Shown here: one piece after another, positions 6,557 to 13,989 of the stretch
Layout: every line of letters starts with the position of its first letter
Numbering within the stretch: the stretch's first letter is position 1
Source of the DNA: Porticoccaceae bacterium
GTDB taxonomy: Bacteria; Pseudomonadota; Gammaproteobacteria; Pseudomonadales; Porticoccaceae
Reading direction: 5' to 3'
Assembly: GCA_023228865.1 (NCBI GenBank)
Contig: JALOAH010000093.1
Coordinates: 1 to 14,081 of the forward strand
Length of the DNA: 14,081 nt
Notes under the pieces: model-generated
What the model saw: the letters and a program-made list of their open reading frames with translations, nothing else
The model's database searches: none
Told to the model about the DNA's origin: nothing
Translations under genes and position numbers: made by a program

Positions 6557-7782
6557 TGTATGGCCTCCTTGAGAGAGTCGCAAAGTTCCGACAAGTTCTG
6601 GTAACCGAGTGCGGTCAGGTAGTTGGTGAGCACGTCCTGGTGAGTGCGGGCGCCATAGGAGGCGCGTGCCGACGAGCCCATGATAAGACCCAGCAGCAGG
6701 TAGCGGTTGTATATGTTGTAGTACGTCAGTCTCACGGGGTCGACCTTAAGACCAGAGGCTTTTTCATAGGCAGAAAAGAGCTCGGTTTTAGACATCATGC
6801 CAGAGGCTAGGCGGGTGGTGCCATCTTCGGCGAGGTGTCCAAAGGTGTCCATGGTGGCGTAGGTGAGATCCCGGTGCCTGTCACCGAGCACCGCACCCTC
6901 CCAGTCCAGCCAGGTGGTTATTTCGCCGGATTGTTCGTCAAACAGGAAATTGCCGTTGCGGTAGTCGCCATGGATCAGAGACACATGGTCGATGACAGGA
7001 GCATGCTTGATAAGCCATTTGTAAGTGACCTCCATGATCGGCTCATCTTCGAGGCGATCTTCTTCCCACATCCGTCTTATATAGTTGACCTGCTTGATGA
7101 CAGCTTCATTGGAGCCGGGCGTCGGCACGTCAAAACTGGTCAACATGGCAAATCGCTGCGGATCTATAGTATGGAGTTTCGCCAGATAGTGGACGAATTG
7201 CGGCGCCAGCTTATTCCTCAGCTCTGGCCCATAGTTCTGGCCAAGGCCGGAGACCTTGTCCGCATCCAGGGAAGGTTTGGCAACACCTTTGCAAAACCCC
7301 AGGACAATGCCCGGATAGGGCAGGTACGTTGCATCCTCATCGATCCAGTACGACTCTGGCGCTGGGACAATGCCCGCCACCGCCTTCAGCACCTCAAATT
7401 CACGGCGCCGGCTGGATTCGGTAATGGAGGCCGCAGGCTCCGTGCGCAAGACCATTTTCGTGGCCAGGCTGGCATTTCCTTCAAAACCACGCCAATTTAG
7501 CACAAACACCGCCTGCAATTTGGAGGCCCCACCGGACAACCATTTGGCCTCGGAAATAGTTACGCTGTAGCCGAGGTTTGCCTCTATTAACTGGCGGGCG
7601 CCATCGATGAGGCGCGGCAAGGTTATTTGCTGAAATGGCGGGCCGTTGCGTCTTTGCATTTTGCGTGTGAAGACGGCGTCGACTTCCCTTTCCGTGGGAT
7701 AGGCCGCGCGAATGCTTTCAATGAGCGCGTCGCTTGGCTGTTCTCTACTATCGCTTGCTTTTAATCGTTCAAGTGCGGTCAT
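6553..7782 (-). CDS. APH-fold (aminoglycoside phosphotransferase family) small-molecule kinase
   Basis: The product is 409 residues, cytoplasmic. Residues 1-60 are a family-variable helical extension. The kinase fold follows, with a lysine-containing strand (LATKMVLRTEP, K109), the Brenner motif LIHGDYRNGNFLFD (catalytic D273, N278) and the metal-binding WLDWEGAVLGDRHRDL (D293). This is the phosphotransferase subfamily typical of lipid-oxidising bacteria, related to the kinase domain of ACAD10/ACAD11 and to LvaA, which phosphorylate hydroxyacyl-CoAs; it does not look like a resistance enzyme. The start is ATG at 7782, with a modest AAGGG about 10 bases upstream. It sits 25 bases after a DUF7064-type gene and overlaps its downstream partner by 4 bases, so it belongs to the cassette. 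The substrate is unknown; a hydroxylated acyl or terpenoid CoA ester is an inference. Confidence 0.88.
   Translation of the reverse strand: MTALERLKASDSREQPSDALIESIRAAYPTEREVDAVFTRKMQRRNGPPFQQITLPRLIDGARQLIEANLGYSVTISEAKWLSGGASKLQAVFVLNWRGFEGNASLATKMVLRTEPAASITESSRRREFEVLKAVAGIVPAPESYWIDEDATYLPYPGIVLGFCKGVAKPSLDADKVSGLGQNYGPELRNKLAPQFVHYLAKLHTIDPQRFAMLTSFDVPTPGSNEAVIKQVNYIRRMWEEDRLEDEPIMEVTYKWLIKHAPVIDHVSLIHGDYRNGNFLFDEQSGEITTWLDWEGAVLGDRHRDLTYATMDTFGHLAEDGTTRLASGMMSKTELFSAYEKASGLKVDPVRLTYYNIYNRYLLLGLIMGSSARASYGARTHQDVLTNYLTALGYQNLSELCDSLKEAIQ
6554..6570 (-). promoter_or_regulatory. Ribosome site that fixes a GTG start inside the kinase gene
   Basis: On the minus strand, AAGGAGG (6564-6570), 7 spacer bases and GTG (6554-6556) lie at the very end of the kinase gene. 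The GTG shares bases with the kinase TGA stop (6553-6555). This gives near-ideal translational coupling and sets the start of the 176-residue protein. Confidence 0.8.
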
Positions 7783-7807
7783 AACCCATTGCCCTTATTT
7801 TATAGCT

Positions 7808-8779
7808 TTAAACCGAAAATTGATTCGCCATGCCCCTGGAGAGAAAACCGTGGCCGACGAAATCGGCAATATGGCTATACCCGGAGAGACTGCCGCTTTG
7901 CCAGCGCATCAGGGTCTGGAAGCCACAGGTAGCCGGATTGAAGTTATACCAGGGAGCGCCGGCAATTGTCGTGCCCCGTGCGGTGATAATGTCACCACTT
8001 TCATCTTCCATCGTCACCACTGCGCGGGTAATCAGCATATCGTAGCGTTCAGCCACCATGGTGGCATTAAGGATAGGCCGCCTTTTGCCACCTTGAGCAA
8101 TATAGCCATAGCGGAATGGGCCGTAAACCATTTCCTTGTTGTGAAAGTCGACATCAAGGACGAGGAATGCATTCATGTCCTTGCCCAAATCGATGTGAAC
8201 CCAGGTGGCGCCCCTGTTGCCCCAATCGTTCCGCGGTCCCCAGCTTTTATTGATGCCATCAATACAGTCGATCTGATACTGCTGGCCATGGAGTAGCAGA
8301 GTGCCCGTGATCTGCCCCTTGCCCTCCATATGGCCATTGTTCCAGCCATCATAACCCTTGACCTTGGACTGTCCAGCGAGGGGGTTGTCATTGGGGTCGT
8401 GGGTGTCGATCAGTGGGCACACAGCCTTGAAGTCGAGATCCACTTCACAGTTGCCGTCGAGGGATTTGTAATGCCATTCCAGCTCCGAGGCGCTGTGGGC
8501 TTTAAAGCGCAACCCGTTCTCCAGGGTGAAATCGGCATAATTCTCGGGGCAGGGCAAATGCATCTGGGCATCGTTGTGGTCTATTTGCCAGGGTTGAAAA
8601 CAAAAACCGCGGTGGATTTCAATAGAGCTGTGGAGAACACCCATATTGGGGCGCGCCACGCAGTAGAGATTGCCACTCACTGCGTGTTCGGCGTTGGAAA
8701 AAATAATGAAGAGCGTTTCCGTCCAGGTGCGATCGGAACAATCCCTGTCATGAAAGTTAAAGTCCTCGAGTGTAATCAT
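7808..8779 (-). CDS. DUF7064/DUF7065-type protein, copy C
   Basis: The product is 323 residues. The start at 8779 is chosen because GAGG lies upstream and the N-terminus then aligns with copy A (MITLEDFNFHD against MIEKNVFSFHE); an open extension to 8881 runs into the upstream gene. No signal peptide is visible, so it is probably cytoplasmic. It aligns end to end with copy A: shared blocks are ARPN.GV.HSSIEIH.GFC (about 42-60), AQMHLPCPEN (71-80), HDPNDNPL, GW.NGHME (H150-E152) and DCIDGINKSWGPR (171-183), and the C-terminus. The WGPR block is typical of DUF7064 and of the CrtC/AttH hydratase-like beta-barrel superfamily. Where copy A has D182 this copy has N177, so the active or binding site may differ. 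No member has a firmly known function that I can cite. Confidence 0.8.
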   Translation of the reverse strand: MITLEDFNFHDRDCSDRTWTETLFIIFSNAEHAVSGNLYCVARPNMGVLHSSIEIHRGFCFQPWQIDHNDAQMHLPCPENYADFTLENGLRFKAHSASELEWHYKSLDGNCEVDLDFKAVCPLIDTHDPNDNPLAGQSKVKGYDGWNNGHMEGKGQITGTLLLHGQQYQIDCIDGINKSWGPRNDWGNRGATWVHIDLGKDMNAFLVLDVDFHNKEMVYGPFRYGYIAQGGKRRPILNATMVAERYDMLITRAVVTMEDESGDIITARGTTIAGAPWYNFNPATCGFQTLMRWQSGSLSGYSHIADFVGHGFLSRGMANQFSV

Positions 8780-8804
8780 GTTGTTATAGCCTCGCCACCT
8801 GGGT

Positions 8805-9746
8805 TCAGTTTGCGTACTGAATGTGCTGCTTGGCAAACTCAAGATATTCCTTGTTCCAGCAGAATTCACACCAGCCCGCACCTTTTTTACCGTCGATCTC
8901 CACGACCGTGGGCGACTCGTTGAGGGTAATCAGTGGGTCGGCCATGTATTGGTAAGTGGCAAATCTGGTGCAGTTGATAAGGGTGGTGCGCCCGGCAGAG
9001 TCTTTGGCAACCACGTCGATGGTTTTGTGGTGCATTTCATCGTCAAAGGTATATTCATGGTCCACACTGACAATTTCCGCCATATGATTGTCTTTAAACA
9101 CAAAGCCTCGCAGATGCACTCTGCCGAAGGACTGCATTTCGAAAAAATGCACGGCGGATTCGCTTGTGGTGGCGTGAAACCATTTGTAGTGCTGATTTAA
9201 GCCCCATACCCGCGGCCCCCAGGCGTGATCCCGCTGGCCGATAGTGTCAAATTCAAAGTTGCGACCGTCCACTTTAAGGGTGCCTTTGATTTTGCCATGC
9301 TGTTCGGTGCGATCGATGGCGTAATAGGGTGGACAGCCATTTTTGTGAGAGCTGAACGGGTAGATGGGGTGCATGGCCTCAAAATGATAATCCAGTTCGA
9401 TGCGCTTGCCTTTAAAGGAAAATTCCGCAGACACCAACGGTTCAAGAATTTTCATGTGCAGGCCTTTCACCTGCCAGTCGTAAAAATCCATGGTTTTGGG
9501 TACGCTGATTTCCTCAAAACGCTCCTCGATTTTTTCGCCAATGCCATCGCCGAAAATGCAGGTGGCGACACTGGCTTTTCCTTCCCAGGTGACCCATGTG
9601 TACATAAGACCCGCTATGCCCTGTTCTGGCAGCGACAACATATAAGCCGCCGCCTCGCGGCTATTGGGGTAAGCGCTGAGGTCGTGGCGATTATCGTGTT
9701 CAATGGCGAACGGGGGAAGGTCGGAAGTAATGTTTTCAAAAGCCAT
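8805..9746 (-). CDS. DUF7064/DUF7065-type protein, copy B (divergent)
   Basis: The product is 313 residues with no signal peptide. ATG at 9746 is preceded by AAGGGA at good spacing. It is a distant paralogue of copies A and C: shared landmarks are EQGIAG (41-46), a long beta-rich middle, the strand pair GKIKGTLKVDGRNFEFDTIG (151-170), and the hallmark RDHAWGPR (172-179), where A and C have DKSWGPR or NKSWGPR. The DH.WGxR form is closest to the CrtC/AttH-like pattern, so this copy may be the catalytic one. That is inference. It lies between A and C, 40 and 25 bases away, in one probable transcript, which fits either subunits of one complex or successive enzymes. Confidence 0.8.
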   Translation of the reverse strand: MAFENITSDLPPFAIEHDNRHDLSAYPNSREAAAYMLSLPEQGIAGLMYTWVTWEGKASVATCIFGDGIGEKIEERFEEISVPKTMDFYDWQVKGLHMKILEPLVSAEFSFKGKRIELDYHFEAMHPIYPFSSHKNGCPPYYAIDRTEQHGKIKGTLKVDGRNFEFDTIGQRDHAWGPRVWGLNQHYKWFHATTSESAVHFFEMQSFGRVHLRGFVFKDNHMAEIVSVDHEYTFDDEMHHKTIDVVAKDSAGRTTLINCTRFATYQYMADPLITLNESPTVVEIDGKKGAGWCEFCWNKEYLEFAKQHIQYAN

Positions 9747-9786
9747 AAAAAAATCCCTTAATTGTATCTATTAAAAAAGTGTTTGT

Positions 9787-10773
9787 TCAGCAGGAATGTT
9801 GGTCTGCCATTCCCCGCGCCAAATAATTGATGCCGACAAAATCGGTGAGATGACTTACGCCGGTTTTACCATTGCACTGCCATTGCATCAGCGTTTGGTA
9901 GGAAACTGCCGAGGGGTTAAAGGTGTACCAGGGTGCGGCGGCAAGGGGCGTGCCGACAGCTTCAAAAACGCGATTTTTGGCATCCCTGAATTTAATGGTT
10001 GTTCGCAGCGAGTGCATATCGCGACGCTGAGATTTCATTTCCGCCTCAACAATGCCTGTGGTTTCGCCGTTGTCGGAGACAAAGCCAAAGCGCAGTGGAC
10101 CGTAGACAAGTTCTTTTTGGTCAAAATTCAAGGCAACGGCGAGAAAGGCAGAGAAATCATTTCCGGTTGATACATGGAGCCAGCTGGCACCTTCCTGACC
10201 AAAGTCGGGGCGCGGCCCCCAGCTTTTATCCATACCGTCGATACAATCGACCCTGTATTTTTTGCCATTTAATTCCAACGTGCCCGTTATGCGGCCGTTG
10301 CTTTCCATATGGCCGTTGTGCCAGCCTTCGTAGCCAGGCACTTTGGCGGCTTTGACATCGGTTTTCAGCAAGGGGTTATCATTGGGATCGTGGGGATCAA
10401 AGGGGTATGAAAGCGCCTTGAAATCCAGATCAAAGGCGCAGGCACCATCCTTGCTTTTGTAGGCAAACCTGAAATCTTTGGGATCGTTGGTGACTTCAAA
10501 TTCCAAACCGTTGGGTAGTTTAAATTTTGAAAAATTCTCGGGGCATGGCAGGTGCATCTGGGCATCCATAAATGCCGTTTGCCAGGGGTGCAAGCAAAAG
10601 CCTTTATGGATTTCGATGCTGCTGTGGCAAACGCCCAAATTGGGGCGAGCCAGCACATAAATCGAGCCACTGATGCCTTCTTCGGGAACTGAAAAAAACA
10701 AAAACGTTGTTTCGGTCCATGTCCAGTCGTCTTTGGGACTTTCATGAAAAGAAAAGACATTTTTTTCGATCAT
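9787..10773 (-). CDS. DUF7064/DUF7065-type protein, copy A
   Basis: The product is 328 residues with no signal peptide. ATG at 10773 has AGGAGC 8 bases upstream. Landmarks: WTWTETTFLFFSVPEEGISG (17-36), ARPNLGVCHSSIEIHKGFC (42-60), AQMHLPCPEN (71-80), HDPNDNPL (128-135), NGHME (153-157) and DCIDGMDKSWGPR (176-188). It is closely similar to copy C over the full length, so A and C arose by duplication, with the divergent copy B between them. It is the first gene after the TonB-dependent receptor, 209 bases downstream. It likely forms a lipocalin-like double beta-barrel that binds a hydrophobic ligand; whether it acts as an enzyme is open. Confidence 0.82.
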   Translation of the reverse strand: MIEKNVFSFHESPKDDWTWTETTFLFFSVPEEGISGSIYVLARPNLGVCHSSIEIHKGFCLHPWQTAFMDAQMHLPCPENFSKFKLPNGLEFEVTNDPKDFRFAYKSKDGACAFDLDFKALSYPFDPHDPNDNPLLKTDVKAAKVPGYEGWHNGHMESNGRITGTLELNGKKYRVDCIDGMDKSWGPRPDFGQEGASWLHVSTGNDFSAFLAVALNFDQKELVYGPLRFGFVSDNGETTGIVEAEMKSQRRDMHSLRTTIKFRDAKNRVFEAVGTPLAAAPWYTFNPSAVSYQTLMQWQCNGKTGVSHLTDFVGINYLARGMADQHSC

Positions 10774-10928
10774 TTTATGGCTCCTGAGAAAACAGCGGTA
10801 AAAATCCTGGGCTGAAAAGACATGCTTTTTAGAAATTACAAAGAAATTAATTTTGTTGTCGTCATGATTGGTGCATTTTCAATATTGCAACAATCGTTGG
10901 ACGACATCACATCGACAGATTTCCGGTT

Positions 10929-10960
10929 TAACGTCATGCCACTTGCGTGGCATGACGTTA
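10929..10960. promoter_or_regulatory. Perfect 14-bp hairpin between receptor and DUF7064 genes
   Basis: TAACGTCATGCCAC (10929-10942), loop TTGC, then GTGGCATGACGTTA (10947-10960): 14 of 14 pairs. It begins 22 bases downstream of the receptor stop codon. On the minus (transcribed) strand no T-tract follows it; on the plus strand CCTTTTTAC follows. It is therefore best read as a 3' stabilising or attenuating mRNA structure for the receptor message, or as half of a bidirectional terminator. Confidence 0.75.
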
Positions 10961-10982
10961 CCTTTTTACAGATGTTGTGCTT

Positions 10983-13268
10983 TTAGAAGTGGTAACCGAC
11001 AGTTATTCCCGCAGTGCGCGGGTCGTTAAAGTTGTCTTGACCCGTACCCAAATCTGTCACTTCAATGCGATAAAGCGGCACCAGTTTATCGGTCAGGTTT
11101 TTCACCCAGAGGCGAGCAAATAATTTTTCATCTTCTCGCGTATAGGTCATATTGGTGTTGTAGAGGGAATAGCTCGGCAAGGTGGCCGCTGTCTGGTTCA
11201 AGACGTCGCCGTAGCGCTGTCCGACATAATTGCCGTCAAGCTGTATCGACAGGTATCCGGTGGGCACTGCCCATTCATAGCGAATCACAGCGTTGGCGGT
11301 GAGGTGTGGGGCTTCACCCATTTCATTTTCCATCACAGTGCCTGCTCTGACCACATCTTCAACCCGAGTTTCGAGGAAGCTGCTGCCGACAATGATATCC
11401 AGCCCCTCTACAGGGTTGGCAAACAACTCAACCTCTGCACCTAAAATATAGGCTTCGCGGTTTTCAAAGAAAATGCCTAAATCTTCAAAGCTGGAGGCCT
11501 GATAGTCCTGGTAGTCGTAATAAAAGGTCGCCATGTTAAGCCGCGATCTGCCGTCCCAAAAGGCCAGCTTGGCGCCGAGTTCATAGGCGTGGAGCACTTC
11601 CTGTTCATAGGGATAGCTTTCCGGTGAAAGCGCCAGGGGCACCACGCCATTATTGAAGCCGCCCGCTTTCAAACCACGGCGGAACGAGGCGTAGTAGAGA
11701 GAGTCGTCGTTAGGCTGCCAGTTAAGCTGGAGAGTGCCGCTGACACCGTCCTCGTCAATTTCGGTAAAGTCGGGGGCGGTGCTGTCGTTAAAAATATTGG
11801 ATTGCAGGTTTTGCAGAGACACAATATTCGGAGCAAAAAAATCCGAAACGCCATCAAAGTCAACATCGTCTACCAGAGCAAAATCCTGGAAATTTTCCTG
11901 GGAAAAGGATTTTTTGTCTTGTGAAGCCCGCAAACCGGCAATTAAAGTGACTGTCTCTGTGAGGTGGTAATCGATTTGACCAAAGACGGCGTAGGATTCC
12001 ACATCGATATCATAGTTGGCATACTGCAAAACACCGCCATTGGGAACGTTGGGGTCAAGCAGGCCATTAAACGCGTTGAGCCTGTAAAGACCAGCGGCGT
12101 CCTGGTTAAGATAATAGGCGCCCAGAGTCCAGTTGAACTTTTCGGTGTCGCCATTGAGGCGGAACTCCTGAGTATAGTGCTCGGATTCATAGGCGCCATG
12201 GAAGTTGCAAAGGCTGTCGGCTGAAGCGTCGCAGTCCTCAGTAATAGACAGGTTTTGATCCATAAAGCCGGTGATGGAGGTGAAGGTAACCTTGTCGCCC
12301 TCCCAGACGTTTTTCAGCAGATAGTGATCCACTTCATTGTTGGCCCAGTCGGCCGAATTGTGGCTGACGCTCAGAGGGTCGGCGTCTTTGGGTGTGCCCA
12401 ATGGGTTGGTGGGTGCAAAGACAATGTCGTCGCCCTGTTTCATCATCGGGTTGAGGTTGTCACCGGGAATGTTGCCTTCCGCCTGCCCGGATTCGGCTTT
12501 GAAAAGAATTTCCCAGCGATCTGTGGCCTGGTATTTGATCTGGCCGCGATAGGCGTCGAAGTTGGATTCGTGAATATCATTTCTGCCGGGATAGTCATTT
12601 TTAACAAAGGGGTCGTGCTGGTCGATCAGGCCGGAGAAGCGCACTTTGAGCTTGTCTGTGACCGGCAGGTTGAGCATGGCTTCAGACTGCACTGTGCCAC
12701 GGCTGCCCAGGGTGCCCTCAAGATAGGCGCCAAACTCATCCTCTGGCTCCTGGGTGGTGAATTGAAAGGCGCCGCCGGTGGCGTTGCGACCAAACAGCGT
12801 TCCCTGGGGGCCTTTGATAATTTCCGTTGACTTCATGTCAAACAGAGAAAAATCCACCGTGCTGTTGGTGATCAAATAAAACTCATCGACAAAAGCCGCC
12901 ACCGGCGATTCCGAACCGTTGTTCAAGTCCGCCGAACCCACACCACGAATAAAAAGGTTGGTGATAAGCCCGCGACCGACAAAGTGGCGGCGCATCTCGA
13001 CGTTGGGTGACTGAATGGCGACATCGCCCGCATTGGTGAAATTGAGGGCTTTCATTTGATCTGCCGAGAAAGCGGTGATGGCGATACCGACATCGTCAGC
13101 GCTTTGCTCCCGCTTTTGCGCGGTCACAGTCACCTCTTCCAGTATTGAACTGGCTCTTTGCTGCGCATGAACAGCTTGCGACACCAGGCCAGAGGCTGTC
13201 GCGATACTGATGGCTGTAGCCAGGTTTAAAATTGAAGATTTGCTTTTAACGCCTGTTGAGTACGTCAT
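10983..13268 (-). CDS. TonB-dependent outer-membrane receptor
   Basis: The product is 761 residues, the usual length for this receptor class. Residues 1-35 are a signal peptide (cleavage after AVHA). A TonB box (LEEVTVTAQKREQ, 43-55) is followed by the plug domain at about 58-175, with IRGVG, the SPVAAFVDEFY strand and IKGPQGTLFGRNATGGA (151-167). The rest is a 22-strand barrel ending in an aromatic residue (GYHF), as outer-membrane insertion requires. The receptor takes up a scarce large or hydrophobic nutrient using energy from TonB-ExbBD. It is of the 'vitamin B12/siderophore-like' sequence type that is greatly expanded in sphingomonads and marine gammaproteobacteria; here the neighbours point to an organic carbon ligand rather than iron. 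The ATG is preceded by GGGAGGG with short (3-4 base) spacing. Confidence 0.95.
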   Translation of the reverse strand: MTYSTGVKSKSSILNLATAISIATASGLVSQAVHAQQRASSILEEVTVTAQKREQSADDVGIAITAFSADQMKALNFTNAGDVAIQSPNVEMRRHFVGRGLITNLFIRGVGSADLNNGSESPVAAFVDEFYLITNSTVDFSLFDMKSTEIIKGPQGTLFGRNATGGAFQFTTQEPEDEFGAYLEGTLGSRGTVQSEAMLNLPVTDKLKVRFSGLIDQHDPFVKNDYPGRNDIHESNFDAYRGQIKYQATDRWEILFKAESGQAEGNIPGDNLNPMMKQGDDIVFAPTNPLGTPKDADPLSVSHNSADWANNEVDHYLLKNVWEGDKVTFTSITGFMDQNLSITEDCDASADSLCNFHGAYESEHYTQEFRLNGDTEKFNWTLGAYYLNQDAAGLYRLNAFNGLLDPNVPNGGVLQYANYDIDVESYAVFGQIDYHLTETVTLIAGLRASQDKKSFSQENFQDFALVDDVDFDGVSDFFAPNIVSLQNLQSNIFNDSTAPDFTEIDEDGVSGTLQLNWQPNDDSLYYASFRRGLKAGGFNNGVVPLALSPESYPYEQEVLHAYELGAKLAFWDGRSRLNMATFYYDYQDYQASSFEDLGIFFENREAYILGAEVELFANPVEGLDIIVGSSFLETRVEDVVRAGTVMENEMGEAPHLTANAVIRYEWAVPTGYLSIQLDGNYVGQRYGDVLNQTAATLPSYSLYNTNMTYTREDEKLFARLWVKNLTDKLVPLYRIEVTDLGTGQDNFNDPRTAGITVGYHF

Positions 13269-13367
13269 TATCCCTCCCGAGAGATAGCTTCAAGTGATTG
13301 ATTTATTTATTGAAAAGCGATTCGCCGGACATTTGAAGTTGGCAATGCCTGAGCCTGGCTGAATACA

Positions 13368-13404
13368 GTGGCGCCCCGAATTCGGGCTGTTTTTTTCGCG
13401 CCAC
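13368..13404. promoter_or_regulatory. Nested palindrome in the receptor leader or promoter region
   Basis: Outer arms GTGGCGC (13368-13374) and GCGCCAC (13398-13404) pair perfectly around an inner 12-base palindrome CCCGAATTCGGG (13375-13386) and a run of seven T (13390-13396). It lies 100 bases upstream of the receptor ATG. It may be an operator, a leader hairpin, or a plus-strand terminator using the T-run. Confidence 0.55.
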
Positions 13405-13554
13405 CTGCGCTTGCGTTCGATTCTAGGGTTTTGCCAAAAATAGATCAACCGTTATTTAAAAAATTGAGCATCGAAAGTTTTTTCATGATCGTGACCGTCC
13501 CCAACCGATACCGCCTCGCGCCGGCTGTGCAGGGCTTGGCTGGGGGTGGCTCTT

Positions 13555-13573
13555 TATCAATAACTTATTGATA
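13555..13573. promoter_or_regulatory. Perfect 9-1-9 dyad, candidate operator
   Basis: TATCAATAA-C-TTATTGATA is an exact inverted repeat with a one-base centre, at the edge of an AT-rich tract, 287 bases upstream of the receptor start. The size and symmetry fit a dimeric regulator site; the regulator is unknown. Confidence 0.45.
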
Positions 13574-13849
13574 TATATGATTATAGTTGATTTTTTATAG
13601 TGGTTTTTACCTACTTTTGGTTATAAGTTTCGCCTTAAAAAACCCTTTATTAGGCAATATTTTTATTAGAGCATTTGTTTTTTATGTTTAGTTATTTCGT
13701 TATAAATAGCCGACTCTGTGGCTGCATTTTGCTACTGGCCGCGAAGGCTGAAGGGGCTTCTGTTGCAAAATTGCGCCAGTGCAGGTTCAGGTTTGGAGGG
13801 TTGTAGGGGGATAAAAAGCGTGAAGGCGATTTCAACCGCGCAGGAATTT

Positions 13850-13874
13850 GCCGCCGGTTAGTCTGGCGGTTTTT
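13850..13874 (+). terminator. Terminator-like hairpin on the plus strand
   Basis: CCGCC-ggttagtct-GGCGG (13851-13869) is followed by TTTTT (13870-13874). No plus-strand gene of normal size precedes it; a short transcript or a 13-codon frame (13820-13861) is the only candidate. Confidence 0.4.
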
Positions 13875-13959
13875 CTGTTGATATCACCCACTTCAGCGCG
13901 GGCGAATGTTCAACACAGGTGCGCCAAAGGCCAAAACTGGAAAGATAGAAAGATGGAAT

Positions 13960-13976
13960 GAGCCCGAACGGGGCTC
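13960..13976 (-). terminator. Hairpin downstream of the right-edge gene
   Basis: GAGCCC-GAACG-GGGCTC forms a 6-bp stem 13 bases beyond the stop codon of the minus-strand gene that enters from the right. The following bases on that strand (ATTCCATCTTTC) are only moderately T-rich. Confidence 0.45.
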
Positions 13977-13989
13977 GGGGTTGTCAGCG

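Larger units (their letters stand above)
13269..13989. other. Long intergenic region upstream of the receptor gene
   Basis: About 720 bases without a convincing gene. It holds a composite palindrome (13368-13404), an AT-rich tract (about 13555-13720) with a perfect dyad at 13555-13573, a plus-strand terminator-like hairpin (13850-13874), and a hairpin after the next gene (13960-13976). I found no -35/-10 pair good enough to name the receptor promoter. Confidence 0.7.

Noticed and set aside
6835..7500. 221-codon plus-strand frame opposite the kinase gene
   Set aside because: It lies wholly inside the kinase, whose catalytic motifs are read on the minus strand; the plus product has no recognisable domain.
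10857..10905. Short TGTCGTC / GACGACA inverted repeat and AT-rich boxes upstream of DUF7064 copy A
   Set aside because: Seven-base arms at this distance are expected by chance, and no -35/-10 pair with proper spacing supports an internal promoter.
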